Shown here: positions 1-8,985 of the stretch, one piece after another
Layout of the letters: every line of letters begins with the position of its first letter
Position numbering within the stretch: the stretch's first letter is position 1
Assembly (NCBI GenBank): GCA_000955785.1
Contig: JYOD01000015.1
Coordinates: forward strand, 45,142 to 109,141
From: Burkholderiaceae bacterium 16
Lineage (GTDB): Bacteria; Pseudomonadota; Gammaproteobacteria; Burkholderiales; Burkholderiaceae
Direction of reading: 5' to 3'
Length of the DNA: 64,000 bases
Notes under the pieces: model-generated
Told to the model about the DNA's origin: nothing
Database searches by the model: none
What the model saw: the letters and a program-made list of their open reading frames with translations, nothing else
Made by a program: the position numbers and the translations under genes

Positions 1-2
1 CC

Positions 3-41
3 GGCATCGCCAGCGTGCAGCCCCGGCTGGCCGAACTGTAG
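3..41 (+). CDS. 3' end of an upstream gene (possibly xseA), partial
   Basis: An open frame enters from the left edge, reads [12 protein letters not shown] and stops at TAG 39-41. Only 12 residues are visible, so the product cannot be identified from sequence. The large subunit of exodeoxyribonuclease VII (xseA) often precedes sodB in related Burkholderiales, which makes it a candidate from context only. Confidence 0.3.
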   Translation, partial: GIASVQPRLAEL

Positions 42-124
42 GTGTGGGGGCGCGTCGGCGGGCCGCCGACAGCGCTTGCATATCGATCAAACTAATATGA
101 TCGAAGGGGCTTTGTTTGCCGCGT

Positions 125-153
125 TTGCGCGGGTATGGCAAGTCCCCTACAAT
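125..153 (+). promoter_or_regulatory. putative sigma-70 promoter of sodB
   Basis: TTGCGC at 125-130 and TACAAT at 148-153 are separated by 17 nt and lie about 40 nt before the sodB start. The -10 hexamer matches consensus well and the -35 is weak. No Fur-type box was recognised. Confidence 0.4.
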
Positions 154-195
154 CGACAACTCCTGATCTTCAACCCCACAGAAAGAGACAGAACA

Positions 196-777
196 ATGGA
201 ACATACTCTCCCCCCGCTGCCCTACGCTCATGATGCGCTCGCCCCGCACATCTCCAAGGAGACCCTGGAGTTCCACCACGACAAGCATCACCAGACCTAC
301 GTCACCAACCTGAACAACCTGATCAAGGGCACCGAGTTCGAAAACTCGACGCTCGAAGAGATCGTCAAGAAGTCTTCCGGCGGCATCTTCAACAACGCCG
401 CCCAGGTGTGGAACCACACCTTCTACTGGGATTCGCTCAAGCCCAACGGCGGCGGCCAGCCCACCGGCGCCCTGGCCGATGCCATCAACGCCAAGTTCGG
501 CTCCTTCGACAAGTTCAAGGAAGAATTCACCAAGACCGCGGTCGGTACCTTTGGTTCGGGCTGGGCCTGGCTGGTGAAGAAGGCCGACGGTTCGCTGGAC
601 CTGGTCTCGACCTCCAACGCCGCCACCCCGCTGACCACCGATGCCAAGCCGCTGCTGACCTGCGACGTGTGGGAGCACGCTTACTACATCGACTACCGCA
701 ATGCCCGTCCGAAGTACGTCGAGGCATTCTGGAATGTGGTGAACTGGGACTTCGCCAGCAAGAATTTCGCCGGTTGA
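196..777 (+). CDS. sodB: superoxide dismutase [Fe]
   Basis: Cytoplasmic iron superoxide dismutase (193 aa), which converts superoxide to oxygen and hydrogen peroxide. The metal ligands are visible: His27 ([12 protein letters not shown]), His74 (VWNHTFYW), Asp157 and His161 ([11 protein letters not shown]). Gln70 in [11 protein letters not shown] is the position that marks iron-type enzymes. An in-frame ATG at 76 would add 40 residues, but ATG 196 is preceded by GAAAGAGA and gives the standard family N-terminus [10 protein letters not shown]. The gene is monocistronic, with a promoter-like element upstream and a strong bidirectional terminator after it. Confidence 0.96.
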   Translation: MEHTLPPLPYAHDALAPHISKETLEFHHDKHHQTYVTNLNNLIKGTEFENSTLEEIVKKSSGGIFNNAAQVWNHTFYWDSLKPNGGGQPTGALADAINAKFGSFDKFKEEFTKTAVGTFGSGWAWLVKKADGSLDLVSTSNAATPLTTDAKPLLTCDVWEHAYYIDYRNARPKYVEAFWNVVNWDFASKNFAG

Positions 778-850
778 TTTCGCGCTGCCGCCGAGCGGCG
801 GCGGCTTGCGCACCGGACAACTCCGCTGCGTGAACCGCGCCACGGAACGG

Positions 851-892
851 CAACCATAGAAAAGGGCCCATCGGGGCCCTTTTCTATGGTTG
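851..892. terminator. bidirectional Rho-independent terminator between sodB and the LysR gene
   Basis: A perfect 19-bp inverted repeat (851-869 and 874-892) has a 4-nt loop. The GGGCCC core is flanked by AAAA and TTTT, so it can end transcription of sodB on + and of the LysR-type gene on -. Confidence 0.85.
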
Positions 893-926
893 CGCCGCGA
901 TGTTTGCGTTCAGCCGTCCCGCCGGC

Positions 927-1850
927 TCAGGCGAACAGGTCCATGCCTTGCACAAGGCGCTTCGCCAGGCGCGGCTGCTTCAACTGATCCAGCCACCATT
1001 GCAGCGCGCGGCCCTCATGGTCGCCCCGCCAGGCCACGTAAAGCGTATTGGGCTCGCGCGGATCGGCCGTGCGTTTTTCCACCAGTTCGCCACGCTTGAG
1101 CAGCGACGCCACCCGGTACCGCGGCAGCCAGCCGACACCGAGCCCTTCGCGCTGCGCCAGAATCTTGGCGCGCATGCTCGGCACCGCCAGCGAGGCTTGC
1201 CCGCCGACCAGGCCGTAGGCGCGTCCCGCCGTGCCGCGCGATGAATCGGCTACCACCACCGCGCGGTGTGCCGAGATGCGTTCCCGCGTGAGCGGTCCTT
1301 CCACGCTGGCGAGCGGATGGCGCGGCGCCACGGCGAATACCCACTCCACCACGCCCAGTTCGAACCAGCGCAGTCCTGGAATGGCGGGCGGCTCGTTGGT
1401 CGCTCCCACGATCACATCCGCGCGGCCATCGCGCAGCGCTTCCCAGGTGCCGCTAAGGACTTCGTGGGTCAGGCGAATCGCCACGCCGGACTGCAACGCG
1501 TCGAAGCTGCGGATCACGGGCATCAGCAATTCGAACTCCAGCACCTCGTCGGTGACGATCCACAGGCGGTCTTCCCAGCCGCTGGCGACCTGCCGCACGC
1601 GTTGCGTCATGCGGGCTACGTCCTGCATCAGCCTTGCGGCCTCGTCGGCCAGCAGGTGTCCGGCCGGCGTCAGTTGCAGCCGGTAGCGCCGGCGGTCGAA
1701 CAACAGGGCGTCAAAGCGGCCCTCGAGTTGCCGCGCGGCATGCGAGATGGTCGATGGCGCTTTGCCAAGGCGGGCTGCCGCGCGCGACAGGCTGCCGCCT
1801 TCCCTGATGGCTTCCAGTAACGCCAGTTCATCTTCCGACAACATGTTCAA
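927..1850 (-). CDS. LysR-type transcriptional regulator
   Basis: 307-aa LysR-type regulator of normal length. The N-terminal winged helix-turn-helix (about residues 5-65, EDELALLEAIREGGSLSRAA then KAPSTISHAARQLE) is followed by a periplasmic-binding-protein-like effector domain (about 90-300). It is divergent from the exported alpha/beta hydrolase starting at 2010, with about 160 bp between them, so that hydrolase is the likely target. The intergenic region was scanned by eye and no clear T-N11-A box could be fixed. The effector is unknown. Confidence 0.88.
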   Translation of the reverse strand: MNMLSEDELALLEAIREGGSLSRAAARLGKAPSTISHAARQLEGRFDALLFDRRRYRLQLTPAGHLLADEAARLMQDVARMTQRVRQVASGWEDRLWIVTDEVLEFELLMPVIRSFDALQSGVAIRLTHEVLSGTWEALRDGRADVIVGATNEPPAIPGLRWFELGVVEWVFAVAPRHPLASVEGPLTRERISAHRAVVVADSSRGTAGRAYGLVGGQASLAVPSMRAKILAQREGLGVGWLPRYRVASLLKRGELVEKRTADPREPNTLYVAWRGDHEGRALQWWLDQLKQPRLAKRLVQGMDLFA

Positions 1851-2009
1851 TTCCGTCGAACGAGTTCATCGGGAAAATCGTACGGCAAAACGGCGCCGCC
1901 GGGGCAGTATTCATGCACAGCATCTCATCGCATTCCCGAAACCCTTTTTGTTTGCGGTGCCATCGGCCAGGCAACCAGTCCTGCGGTGGCCCTGTCACCG
2001 GAGAACGTC

Positions 2010-2999
2010 ATGACCCTCATCCACCGCATGGCACGCCATATCAGCGTCGCGGTACTCATGTCCGGCGTCGCCGCGCTCACATTCGCTGCGTTCGCCTTCG
2101 TGGCGCCCGCCAGCGCGGCGGAGCGCGCCGGCAGCAGCGCGGTCCGGCCACATACGATCCACGCAAACGGCGTCGCGTTGCACTATCTTGAAACCGGGCA
2201 AGGCAGCGGCACGCCCGTCGTGCTGCTGCACGGCTACGCGGAAACCAGCCATATGTGGCTGCCGCTGATGACGCGGCTCGGCGATAAGCGTGTCGTGATC
2301 GCACCGGACCTGCGCGGCGCCGGCGCGTCGGAAGTCACGCCGTCGGGCTATGAGAAGAAGAACCTCGCGCAGGATATTCACGCAATGGTCCAGGCGCTTG
2401 GCTACCGCAAGGTCAACATCGTCGGCCACGATATCGGCCTGATGGTGGCCTACGCCTACGCGGCGCAGTACCCGGACGAAGTGGAGAGCGTGACGCTGAT
2501 GGATGCGTTCCTGCCCGGCGTGGGCGACTGGCAGAAGGTCTGGCTGCTGCGCGACAAGTGGCACTTCAATTTCTACGGCGATACGCCGGAGAAGCTGGTG
2601 AAGGGACGCGAGCGCACGTACTTCGAGCACTTCTGGAACGACTTCGCCGCCGACCCGGCGCACTCGGTGCCGGAAGCCAACCGGCAGCTCTACGCCGCGG
2701 CCTACGCCCGGCCTGGCCGGATGCGCGCGGGCTTCGAATTCTTCCATGCGTTCCCGCAGGATGCGGAGGATTTCGCAGCCCTGGCGAAGCAGCCGCTGCC
2801 GATGCCCATGCTGGTGCTGGCCGGCGAGAAGGCATCGGGCAATTTCCTGATCGACCAGGCACGCCTTGTCGCCATCCATGTGCAAGGCGTGATCGTCAAG
2901 GGCTCGGGACACTGGCTGATGGAAGAAGCGCCGGGGCAGACCATCCCGGCCATCGTGAGCTTCATCAACGCACCGTCGCAAGCGGTTAGCGCCGACTGA
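2010..2999 (+). CDS. exported alpha/beta hydrolase, epoxide hydrolase / dehalogenase type
   Basis: 329-aa alpha/beta hydrolase with an N-terminal signal peptide (hydrophobic stretch about residues 11-33, cleavage near ASA-AE), so probably periplasmic. The oxyanion segment is HGY (74-76). The nucleophile lies in GHDIGLMV with Asp141 rather than Ser, which is the pattern of epoxide hydrolases and haloalkane/haloacetate dehalogenases. The terminal His is in GSGHWLMEE. ATG 2010 is chosen over ATG 1986 because GGAG at 2000-2003 lies 6 nt upstream and the signal peptide then starts properly. The substrate is unknown. It is divergent from a LysR gene, and the glutathione-dependent reductase follows 38 nt downstream. 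Confidence 0.85.
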   Translation: MTLIHRMARHISVAVLMSGVAALTFAAFAFVAPASAAERAGSSAVRPHTIHANGVALHYLETGQGSGTPVVLLHGYAETSHMWLPLMTRLGDKRVVIAPDLRGAGASEVTPSGYEKKNLAQDIHAMVQALGYRKVNIVGHDIGLMVAYAYAAQYPDEVESVTLMDAFLPGVGDWQKVWLLRDKWHFNFYGDTPEKLVKGRERTYFEHFWNDFAADPAHSVPEANRQLYAAAYARPGRMRAGFEFFHAFPQDAEDFAALAKQPLPMPMLVLAGEKASGNFLIDQARLVAIHVQGVIVKGSGHWLMEEAPGQTIPAIVSFINAPSQAVSAD

Positions 3000-3037
3000 A
3001 CAATCTGACGCATCATCGCGTCACCAGGAGTATCGAA

Positions 3038-4021
3038 ATGGGACTGCTCGTCAACGGAAAATGGCAAGACCGCTGGTATGACACCATATCCACCGGGGGC
3101 CGCTTCGTCCGCAAGGACGCGGCCTTCCGCAACTGGGTAACGCCCGACGGCGCGGCCGGCCCGAGCGGCGTTGGCGGCTTCAGGGCCGAAGCCGGCCGCT
3201 ATCATCTCTACGTGAGCCTGGCATGCCCGTGGGCGCACCGCACGCTGATCATGCGTGCCCTGAAAGGGCTCGAAGGCATGATCAGCGTCTCCACCGTCCA
3301 CTGGTTGATGCGGGGCGAGGGCTGGACCTTCGCCGAGGGCCCGGGCGTGGTCCCCGACACGGTCAACGACGCGCGCCTGCTGCACCAGGTCTATACCGCG
3401 GCCGCCCCGGACTACACCGGGCGCGTTACCGTGCCCGTGCTGTGGGACAAGACGCGATCGACCATCGTCAGCAACGAGTCGTCGGAGATCATCCGGATGT
3501 TCAACGCGGCCTTCGATCACCTGGGCGCAAGGGCCGGCGACTACTATCCGGAGGCATTGCGCAGCGAGATCGACGAGGTCAATGCGAGGGTGTACGACAC
3601 CGTGAACAACGGTGTCTACAAATCCGGATTCGCCACCACGCAAGCCGCCTATGAAGAGGCGGTCGCGCCGCTGTTCGAGACGCTCGACTGGCTTGAGCAG
3701 CGCCTGGGGACGCGACGCTTCCTGACCGGCGATGCTCTCACGGAGGCTGATATCCGCCTGTTTACAACACTGGTCCGCTTTGATGCGGTCTATGTCGGCC
3801 ACTTCAAATGCAACCTGCGCCGCATTGCCGACTACACGAACCTCGCGGCTTACACGCGGGATATCTACCAGCTTCCCGGCATTGCGGAGACGGTCAATAT
3901 CGAGCACATCAAGTGGCACTATTACGAGAGCCATCTCTCGATCAATCCTTCCGGCGTAGTGCCGGCGGGTCCCGTGCTTGATTTCGCCTCGCCGCCGGAC
4001 CGCGCACGGCAGGCATCATAG
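3038..4021 (+). CDS. glutathionyl-hydroquinone reductase (YqjG/Ecm4 family)
   Basis: 327-aa glutathione transferase of the omega/xi class. These enzymes reduce glutathionyl-hydroquinones to free hydroquinone with glutathione. The signature SLACPWAHRT places catalytic Cys63 in the thioredoxin-like domain. The C-terminal helical domain has LTGDALTEADIRLFTTLVRFD. The length is typical. The start is supported by CAGGAG 8 nt upstream. It lies just after the exported hydrolase and may be cotranscribed, suggesting a role in handling quinones or aromatic breakdown products. Confidence 0.92.
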   Translation: MGLLVNGKWQDRWYDTISTGGRFVRKDAAFRNWVTPDGAAGPSGVGGFRAEAGRYHLYVSLACPWAHRTLIMRALKGLEGMISVSTVHWLMRGEGWTFAEGPGVVPDTVNDARLLHQVYTAAAPDYTGRVTVPVLWDKTRSTIVSNESSEIIRMFNAAFDHLGARAGDYYPEALRSEIDEVNARVYDTVNNGVYKSGFATTQAAYEEAVAPLFETLDWLEQRLGTRRFLTGDALTEADIRLFTTLVRFDAVYVGHFKCNLRRIADYTNLAAYTRDIYQLPGIAETVNIEHIKWHYYESHLSINPSGVVPAGPVLDFASPPDRARQAS

Positions 4022-4138
4022 CTAGTCAGCGCGTGCGGCATCTGTTGCACGGCGCTTTCGTTCATACTTCGGGAGCTTGCCCGCGTGCGCGGGTGCCTGC
4101 GCTTTCCGACCTTCTCTTTGCCAGCGAGTCCAGCCGCC

Positions 4139-5176
4139 ATGATGCTCCATCGCCAATTCTTGTTCGCCGTGCTCATCGCCGCCACCGTCGCCGCGTCCCC
4201 GGCCGTGCTGGCCGCCGCGGCTGACGATGGGCCGGCATACGGGCCCGAACTGCAAGGTTTTGACTACCCGGCCCCGGTCCGGCAGTTCGCGTTCACCTCG
4301 CAGGGCGAGGCGATGCATATGGCCTACATGGACATCAAGCCGGAGCACGCCAACGGCCGTACCGCGGTTTTGCTGCACGGAAAGAACTTCTGCGCGGCGA
4401 CCTGGGACGGCACCATCAAGGTACTCAGCGCGGCCGGCTATCGTGTTATCGCGCCTGACCAGATCGGTTTTTGCAAGTCCAGCAAGCCGGCGCGCTATCA
4501 GTACTCCTTCCAGCAGCTCGCGCGCAATACCCACGCCTTGCTCGAATCGGTCTGCGTCGGCCAGGCCACGGTGATCGGCCATTCGACTGGCGGCATGCTG
4601 GCCATGCGCTACGCGCTGATGTACCCGCAGCAAACGGAGCAGCTTGCGCTGGTCAACCCGATCGGCCTCGAAGACTGGAAGGCGAAGGGCGTGCCTTCGC
4701 TGTCGGTCGACCAATGGTACGCACGTGAGCTGGCCACCAGTGCCGACAAGATTCGCGGCTACGAGCAGGCAACCTACTATGTGGGCACGTGGCGTCCCGA
4801 GTACGAGCCGTGGGTGCAGATGCTGGCGGGCATGAACCGTGGTCCGGGCAAGCAGCAGGTGGCCTGGAATTCCGCGCTGATCTACGACATGATCTTTACG
4901 CAGCCCGTCGTGTACGAGCTGGGCGCGCTCAAGACGCAGACCCTTCTGCTGATCGGCGACAAGGACACCACCGCGATCGCCAAGGACGCCGCACCACCCG
5001 AAGTCCGCGCGAAAGTCGGCAACTATCCGGCGCTGGCGCAGCTCACCCTGAAGGCGCTGCCGAATGCGAAACTGGTCGAGTTTCCGGAGCTGGGCCACGC
5101 GCCGCAGATGCAGGATCCCCAGGCCTTCCACAAGGCGCTGCTCGATGGTCTTTCGGCATTGCCCGCGAGCCGGTAG
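4139..5176 (+). CDS. exported alpha/beta hydrolase (serine type)
   Basis: 345-aa alpha/beta-hydrolase fold protein with a cleavable signal peptide (about residues 1-24, cleavage near VLA-AAA). The nucleophile elbow is GHSTGGML and the terminal His is in ELGHAPQMQDP; HGKNFC is the oxyanion segment. Unlike the hydrolase at 2010 this one uses Ser. ATG 4139 is immediately followed by ATG 4142, and a GTG at 4085 would spoil the signal peptide. Substrate unknown; esterase or C-C hydrolase activity is possible. Confidence 0.85.
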   Translation: MMLHRQFLFAVLIAATVAASPAVLAAAADDGPAYGPELQGFDYPAPVRQFAFTSQGEAMHMAYMDIKPEHANGRTAVLLHGKNFCAATWDGTIKVLSAAGYRVIAPDQIGFCKSSKPARYQYSFQQLARNTHALLESVCVGQATVIGHSTGGMLAMRYALMYPQQTEQLALVNPIGLEDWKAKGVPSLSVDQWYARELATSADKIRGYEQATYYVGTWRPEYEPWVQMLAGMNRGPGKQQVAWNSALIYDMIFTQPVVYELGALKTQTLLLIGDKDTTAIAKDAAPPEVRAKVGNYPALAQLTLKALPNAKLVEFPELGHAPQMQDPQAFHKALLDGLSALPASR

Positions 5177-5314
5177 CGCGAACCGCGGGTGAGTGCCGTC
5201 AAGTCGTCGGCAGGTAAAGTGCCTCGGCCTGCTTGCGGCACGTGGGCTATGCCTGCTCAAACCATGGAGCGTGCACCGGCATGCTGGCCGCCAGGCAGGG
5301 ACCGGCAGGGCCGC

Positions 5315-7915
5315 TCAGGGCATCATCAGCTTGATCGGCTTGGTCAGTGTTTGCCTGGTGGTGGCATAGCCGGCCCAGGGATCCTCTTGCTGCGCGCGGA
5401 TGCGTTCGTGCAGATTGGTGACGGTCCACCGCGCGCTGGATTCGATGCTGTCCAGCTCGGCCCAGTCCAGGGGCACGGAGACGCCAAGCCCGGGACGCGC
5501 CCGCACGGAAAAGGCGGCCGCCGTGGTGGCGCCGAAACCGTTGCGCAGGTAGTCGATAAAGGTCTTGCCGACGCGGTTGCGGGGCCCGCTCCTGGCCACG
5601 AAGCGTTCCGGCACGATGCTGGCCATGTGCAACACGACTTGCCTGGCGAATTCCTTGACGGTCTCCCAGTCGTGGCGCGCGGAGATCGGCACTACTACGT
5701 GGAGGCCCTTGCCACCGCTGGTCTTCAGGAAGCTGCGCAGGCCCAGCTCATCCAGCACGGTCTTCATCATCGCGGCGCCTTCGCGTACGTGTTTCCACGG
5801 CACCCCTTCGCCGGGATCCAGGTCGAAGACCACCCGGTCCGGGCTGGCAAGCACGCGCTTGTTGGCATTCCATGTATGGAACTCGATCACGTTGAACCGG
5901 GCTGCCGCGACGATGCCCGCTTCCGTGGCAATTTCAAGCAAGGGCGGATGGTCCGGCCATAGCGCGGGATCGAGCGTGTTGATGCCGGGCATGCGCAATG
6001 CATCCCCGTGCTTCTGGAAGAACAGCTCGCCGCCGATGCCGCTGGGGCCGCGCACCAGCGCCACGGGCCGTCCGCGCAGATGCGGCAGCAGCAGCGGGGC
6101 GATGGCCTCGTAGTACCCCACGAGGTCGCCTTTGGTCAATCCGGTCGAGGCATCGATGACGCGCCCGGCATGGCTGATGCGCACGCGCGGTGCGGCAGAT
6201 GGTTCGGGCGTTGCCTTGGCTGTCCCGGTGGAGCGTGTTGCAGGCTTGTTGTTGTGCTTCCGCTTGTCATCCGGCCCGATCTGCGCGGCGCGTTCCACCG
6301 AGACCGCGGCGGCCGGCTTGTCGGTGCGCAGGCCGTGGAATACGGCATGGCGCACACGGCCTTCCTGCGTCCAGCTGTCGAAGGAAATCTCGGCCACGAG
6401 CTTTGGTTTCACCCAGTGCGATGGCATCCTGCCTGCCGGCTCGCCCGCGCAAGCGGAATCCAGCGGCGAGGCGTCCTGCCGCAGGGCAACGAGCTTGCGC
6501 GCAAGGCTGGACAACGTATCCGCATCGAAGCCAGTCCCGACCTTGCCGGCATAGCGCAGCCGCCCGCGCTCGTCATGCACGCCGAGCAGCAGCGCGCCGA
6601 TCCCCTGGCGGGAGCCGGCGGGATCGGTATAGCCGACTACCAGGAACTCCTGGCGCTGCGTGCACTTCAGCTTGATCCAGGAGCGCGAGCGGCCCGACAC
6701 GTAGGGCGCATCGGCACGCTTGCCGATCACGCCTTCGAGCCGGAGCTTGCAGGCAGCCGGCAGCAACTCGGCGGCGCTGGCCTCGAAGCTCTCGCTAAAG
6801 CGCAGGTGATCGGAAGGCCTGGCTGTCAGCGCGCGGCGCAACATGTCCCTGCGCACGGATAGCGGCACCTTGCGCAGGTCGAAGCCGTTGCAATACGGCA
6901 GGTCGAACAGGAAGTACCGGATTTTGTCGAGTTGCGCGTTTTCAAATGCATTCTGCAGGGCCTGGAAATCGGTCCTGCCGTGCTTGTCGGCGATCACGAT
7001 CTCGCCGTCGAGCCAGCCGGACTGCAGGCCAAGGCCTGCGACAGCCTGCGCCAGTCCGCGCAGCTTGCCGGTCCAGTCGTTGCCGTTGCGCGTGAACAGG
7101 CGCACCTTCTTGCCATCGACGCGGGCGAGCAAGCGGTAGCCGTCGAATTTGATCTCATATAGCCATTCGTCATCGGCCGCCGGTGGTTTGTCGACCAGGG
7201 TCGCCAGTTGCGGTGCCAGCAAGAGAGGCAGGGCGGCCGACCTGGCGGCGGGCGGCATATCGTTGGGACCCGGGGAGGCCGTGGCCTGGCTGACGGCGCT
7301 TGCGGCCTTGCGTTCCGCGTTTTGCGCCGATTTCCCCGCTGGCTTCGCGCTGGCTTTGCGCTTGCCGGGCAGCACACTGTCGGGTAGTGCTTCCACGATG
7401 TCGAATGACGACGCCGCGCGCGCTTCTTCGTCGCGCTCCTTGATCAGCAGCCAGGCGGGCTTGTCCGCATCCTGATCGCGCCTTGCGTGCATGCGCACCA
7501 GCGTCCAGTGCCCGTGCAGTTTTTTTCCATGCAGGGAGAACTTCAGCTTGCCTTCGCGGTATCCCGCATGCGGGTCGCCGGTGGGCACCCAGGTGCCGCG
7601 ATCCCACACGATGACCGTACCCGCGCCGTATTGCCCCGGAGGAATCACGCCCTCGAAGGAGCCATAGTCGAGCGGGTGGTCCTCGACCTGCACAGCCATG
7701 CGCTTGTCGGCAGGGTCCAGGCTTGGTCCCCTGGGCACCGCCCAGCTTTTCAGCGTACCGTCGAGTTCCAGGCGAAAGTCGTAGTGCAGGCGCCGGGCCG
7801 CGTGTTTTTGCACGACGAAGGACAGCCTGGCGGCAGGCTTGACCTTTGTCCCCCTGGGCTCGCTGGTGACGCTGAAGTCACGTTTCTGGTGGTATTTTTC
7901 CAATGGTCCTGGCAT
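5315..7915 (-). CDS. ligD: DNA ligase D (non-homologous end joining)
   Basis: 866-aa ATP-dependent multidomain ligase. Order: phosphoesterase (about 1-160, HYDFRLELDG and PPGQYGAG), a basic Ala/Lys-rich linker (about 185-225), ligase (about 230-560, adenylated Lys256 in EIKFDGYR), then primase-polymerase (about 600-866, FDLDPGEG). This PE-LIG-POL order is that of Pseudomonas/Burkholderia LigD. In these bacteria LigD repairs double-strand breaks with Ku. No ku gene is in the window. ATG 7915 is preferred over 8035 because AAGGTG precedes it and MPGPLEKYHQKRDF is the usual N-terminus. Confidence 0.95.
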   Translation of the reverse strand: MPGPLEKYHQKRDFSVTSEPRGTKVKPAARLSFVVQKHAARRLHYDFRLELDGTLKSWAVPRGPSLDPADKRMAVQVEDHPLDYGSFEGVIPPGQYGAGTVIVWDRGTWVPTGDPHAGYREGKLKFSLHGKKLHGHWTLVRMHARRDQDADKPAWLLIKERDEEARAASSFDIVEALPDSVLPGKRKASAKPAGKSAQNAERKAASAVSQATASPGPNDMPPAARSAALPLLLAPQLATLVDKPPAADDEWLYEIKFDGYRLLARVDGKKVRLFTRNGNDWTGKLRGLAQAVAGLGLQSGWLDGEIVIADKHGRTDFQALQNAFENAQLDKIRYFLFDLPYCNGFDLRKVPLSVRRDMLRRALTARPSDHLRFSESFEASAAELLPAACKLRLEGVIGKRADAPYVSGRSRSWIKLKCTQRQEFLVVGYTDPAGSRQGIGALLLGVHDERGRLRYAGKVGTGFDADTLSSLARKLVALRQDASPLDSACAGEPAGRMPSHWVKPKLVAEISFDSWTQEGRVRHAVFHGLRTDKPAAAVSVERAAQIGPDDKRKHNNKPATRSTGTAKATPEPSAAPRVRISHAGRVIDASTGLTKGDLVGYYEAIAPLLLPHLRGRPVALVRGPSGIGGELFFQKHGDALRMPGINTLDPALWPDHPPLLEIATEAGIVAAARFNVIEFHTWNANKRVLASPDRVVFDLDPGEGVPWKHVREGAAMMKTVLDELGLRSFLKTSGGKGLHVVVPISARHDWETVKEFARQVVLHMASIVPERFVARSGPRNRVGKTFIDYLRNGFGATTAAAFSVRARPGLGVSVPLDWAELDSIESSARWTVTNLHERIRAQQEDPWAGYATTRQTLTKPIKLMMP

Positions 7916-8233
7916 CTCGTACACCTTGGAAGGTAGGTCAGCGATAGTCCGCGCAAGGCGGCCGGGGGAGCGGGGGGAATCAGCCCGGCCGGCAGGGTTG
8001 TGCGCAATGCGTCGCAGCAATCGTGCCCGGCACATCTGAAGATGTTAGCCAAGGGAATGAATCCTGCATGGAGACGGGGCACTTGCGCTTGTGCCGCGCC
8101 CAGGGCGCGCGAGTTGTCCCGCCTGCCAGGCCGCTGGCAGGCACTTACCGGACAAGGATCCCCCAATTTGTATTTTCTACGATCCCCGCGGGCCACGATT
8201 TGCAATATATGCCGCGCTGCCGCCGCTTTGATA
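7916..8233. other. intergenic region between ligD and a small secreted-protein gene
   Basis: About 320 bp separate two divergent genes. No open frame with a ribosome site was found. The stretch 8160-8215 is AT-richer than its surroundings and could hold the promoter of the small gene at 8234, but no convincing hexamer pair was identified. Confidence 0.4.
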
Positions 8234-8587
8234 ATGTCCATGATGGGCAGGAAGCCATCGGCCCGCCAGGCATGGCAGGTAGCGCTCGGCCTTGCCGCCG
8301 TCGCACTCGGTCTGTGGGCAGGCGTCGCCTTCGCCGAGGTGGCCGAGCCGGCGTCTTCCATGGAGGCGGCGCATTGTGGGGATCTGATCGCGATCGTGCG
8401 GGATAGCCTGGATAGGGAGGTGGCGGTGTCTTGTGGCCGCTCCGGCGCTTCATCGTGCAGCGAGCGCAAGCGTGCCCTGCTTGCCATCACGACGTATATC
8501 CAGCAGCGCACTGCCGCCGGCGGCGACGATTGCGAGACATTGCTCGAGGTGAATCGCCGGCTGCGCGCGTTGCCCGCAAGGCACTGA
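8234..8587 (+). CDS. hypothetical small exported protein
   Basis: 117-aa protein with a hydrophobic N-terminal segment (QVALGLAAVALGLWAGVAFA) that looks like a signal peptide cleaved near AFA-EV. The mature part has four cysteines (AHCGD, VSCGR, SSCSE, DDCETL) that could form two disulfides. No domain recognised. ATGs at 8234, 8240 and 8243 are all possible starts. Confidence 0.6.
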   Translation: MSMMGRKPSARQAWQVALGLAAVALGLWAGVAFAEVAEPASSMEAAHCGDLIAIVRDSLDREVAVSCGRSGASSCSERKRALLAITTYIQQRTAAGGDDCETLLEVNRRLRALPARH

Positions 8588-8755
8588 CAAATCCTGTCCA
8601 CGACAAGCTGTTGCAATGCGGCCCGGGCGGTGCCGCATTGCCATGGCGGCTGGCCAGATGCCGGCAGAGGGCGTGGCGGTGCTACCATTCGCGCTGCTTG
8701 CCAGCGTGGGCATCATGCCCAGGCGGCGGACTTCGACTTTTGCAGGGGAATCTGG

Positions 8756-8950
8756 ATGGATCCGACAGTAGTGATCAGCACCTTCGAGCGCATTGCCAAT
8801 GACGAGACGGTCGAGCTATCGGTGGACGACGCCGTGGCGGGACTGGCAGCGCTGCTCGCCAGCGAGACGTTTTCCGACGCGGCGCGGGCGCTGCTGGAAA
8901 AGGTGGGCGCCACGCTCTATCGCGTGAGCGTGGACGGCCACCCGGACTAG
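8756..8950 (+). CDS. hypothetical small acidic protein
   Basis: 64-aa acidic protein (MDPTVVISTFERIANDE) with an AGGGGAA ribosome site ending 6 nt before the ATG. Mostly helical by inspection (VDDAVAGLAALLASETF, AARALLEKVGATLY). No family recognised. Confidence 0.6.
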   Translation: MDPTVVISTFERIANDETVELSVDDAVAGLAALLASETFSDAARALLEKVGATLYRVSVDGHPD

Positions 8951-8985
8951 ACGGCGGCCGCTCGCACGGGTGGGGCGGTGCCGTC

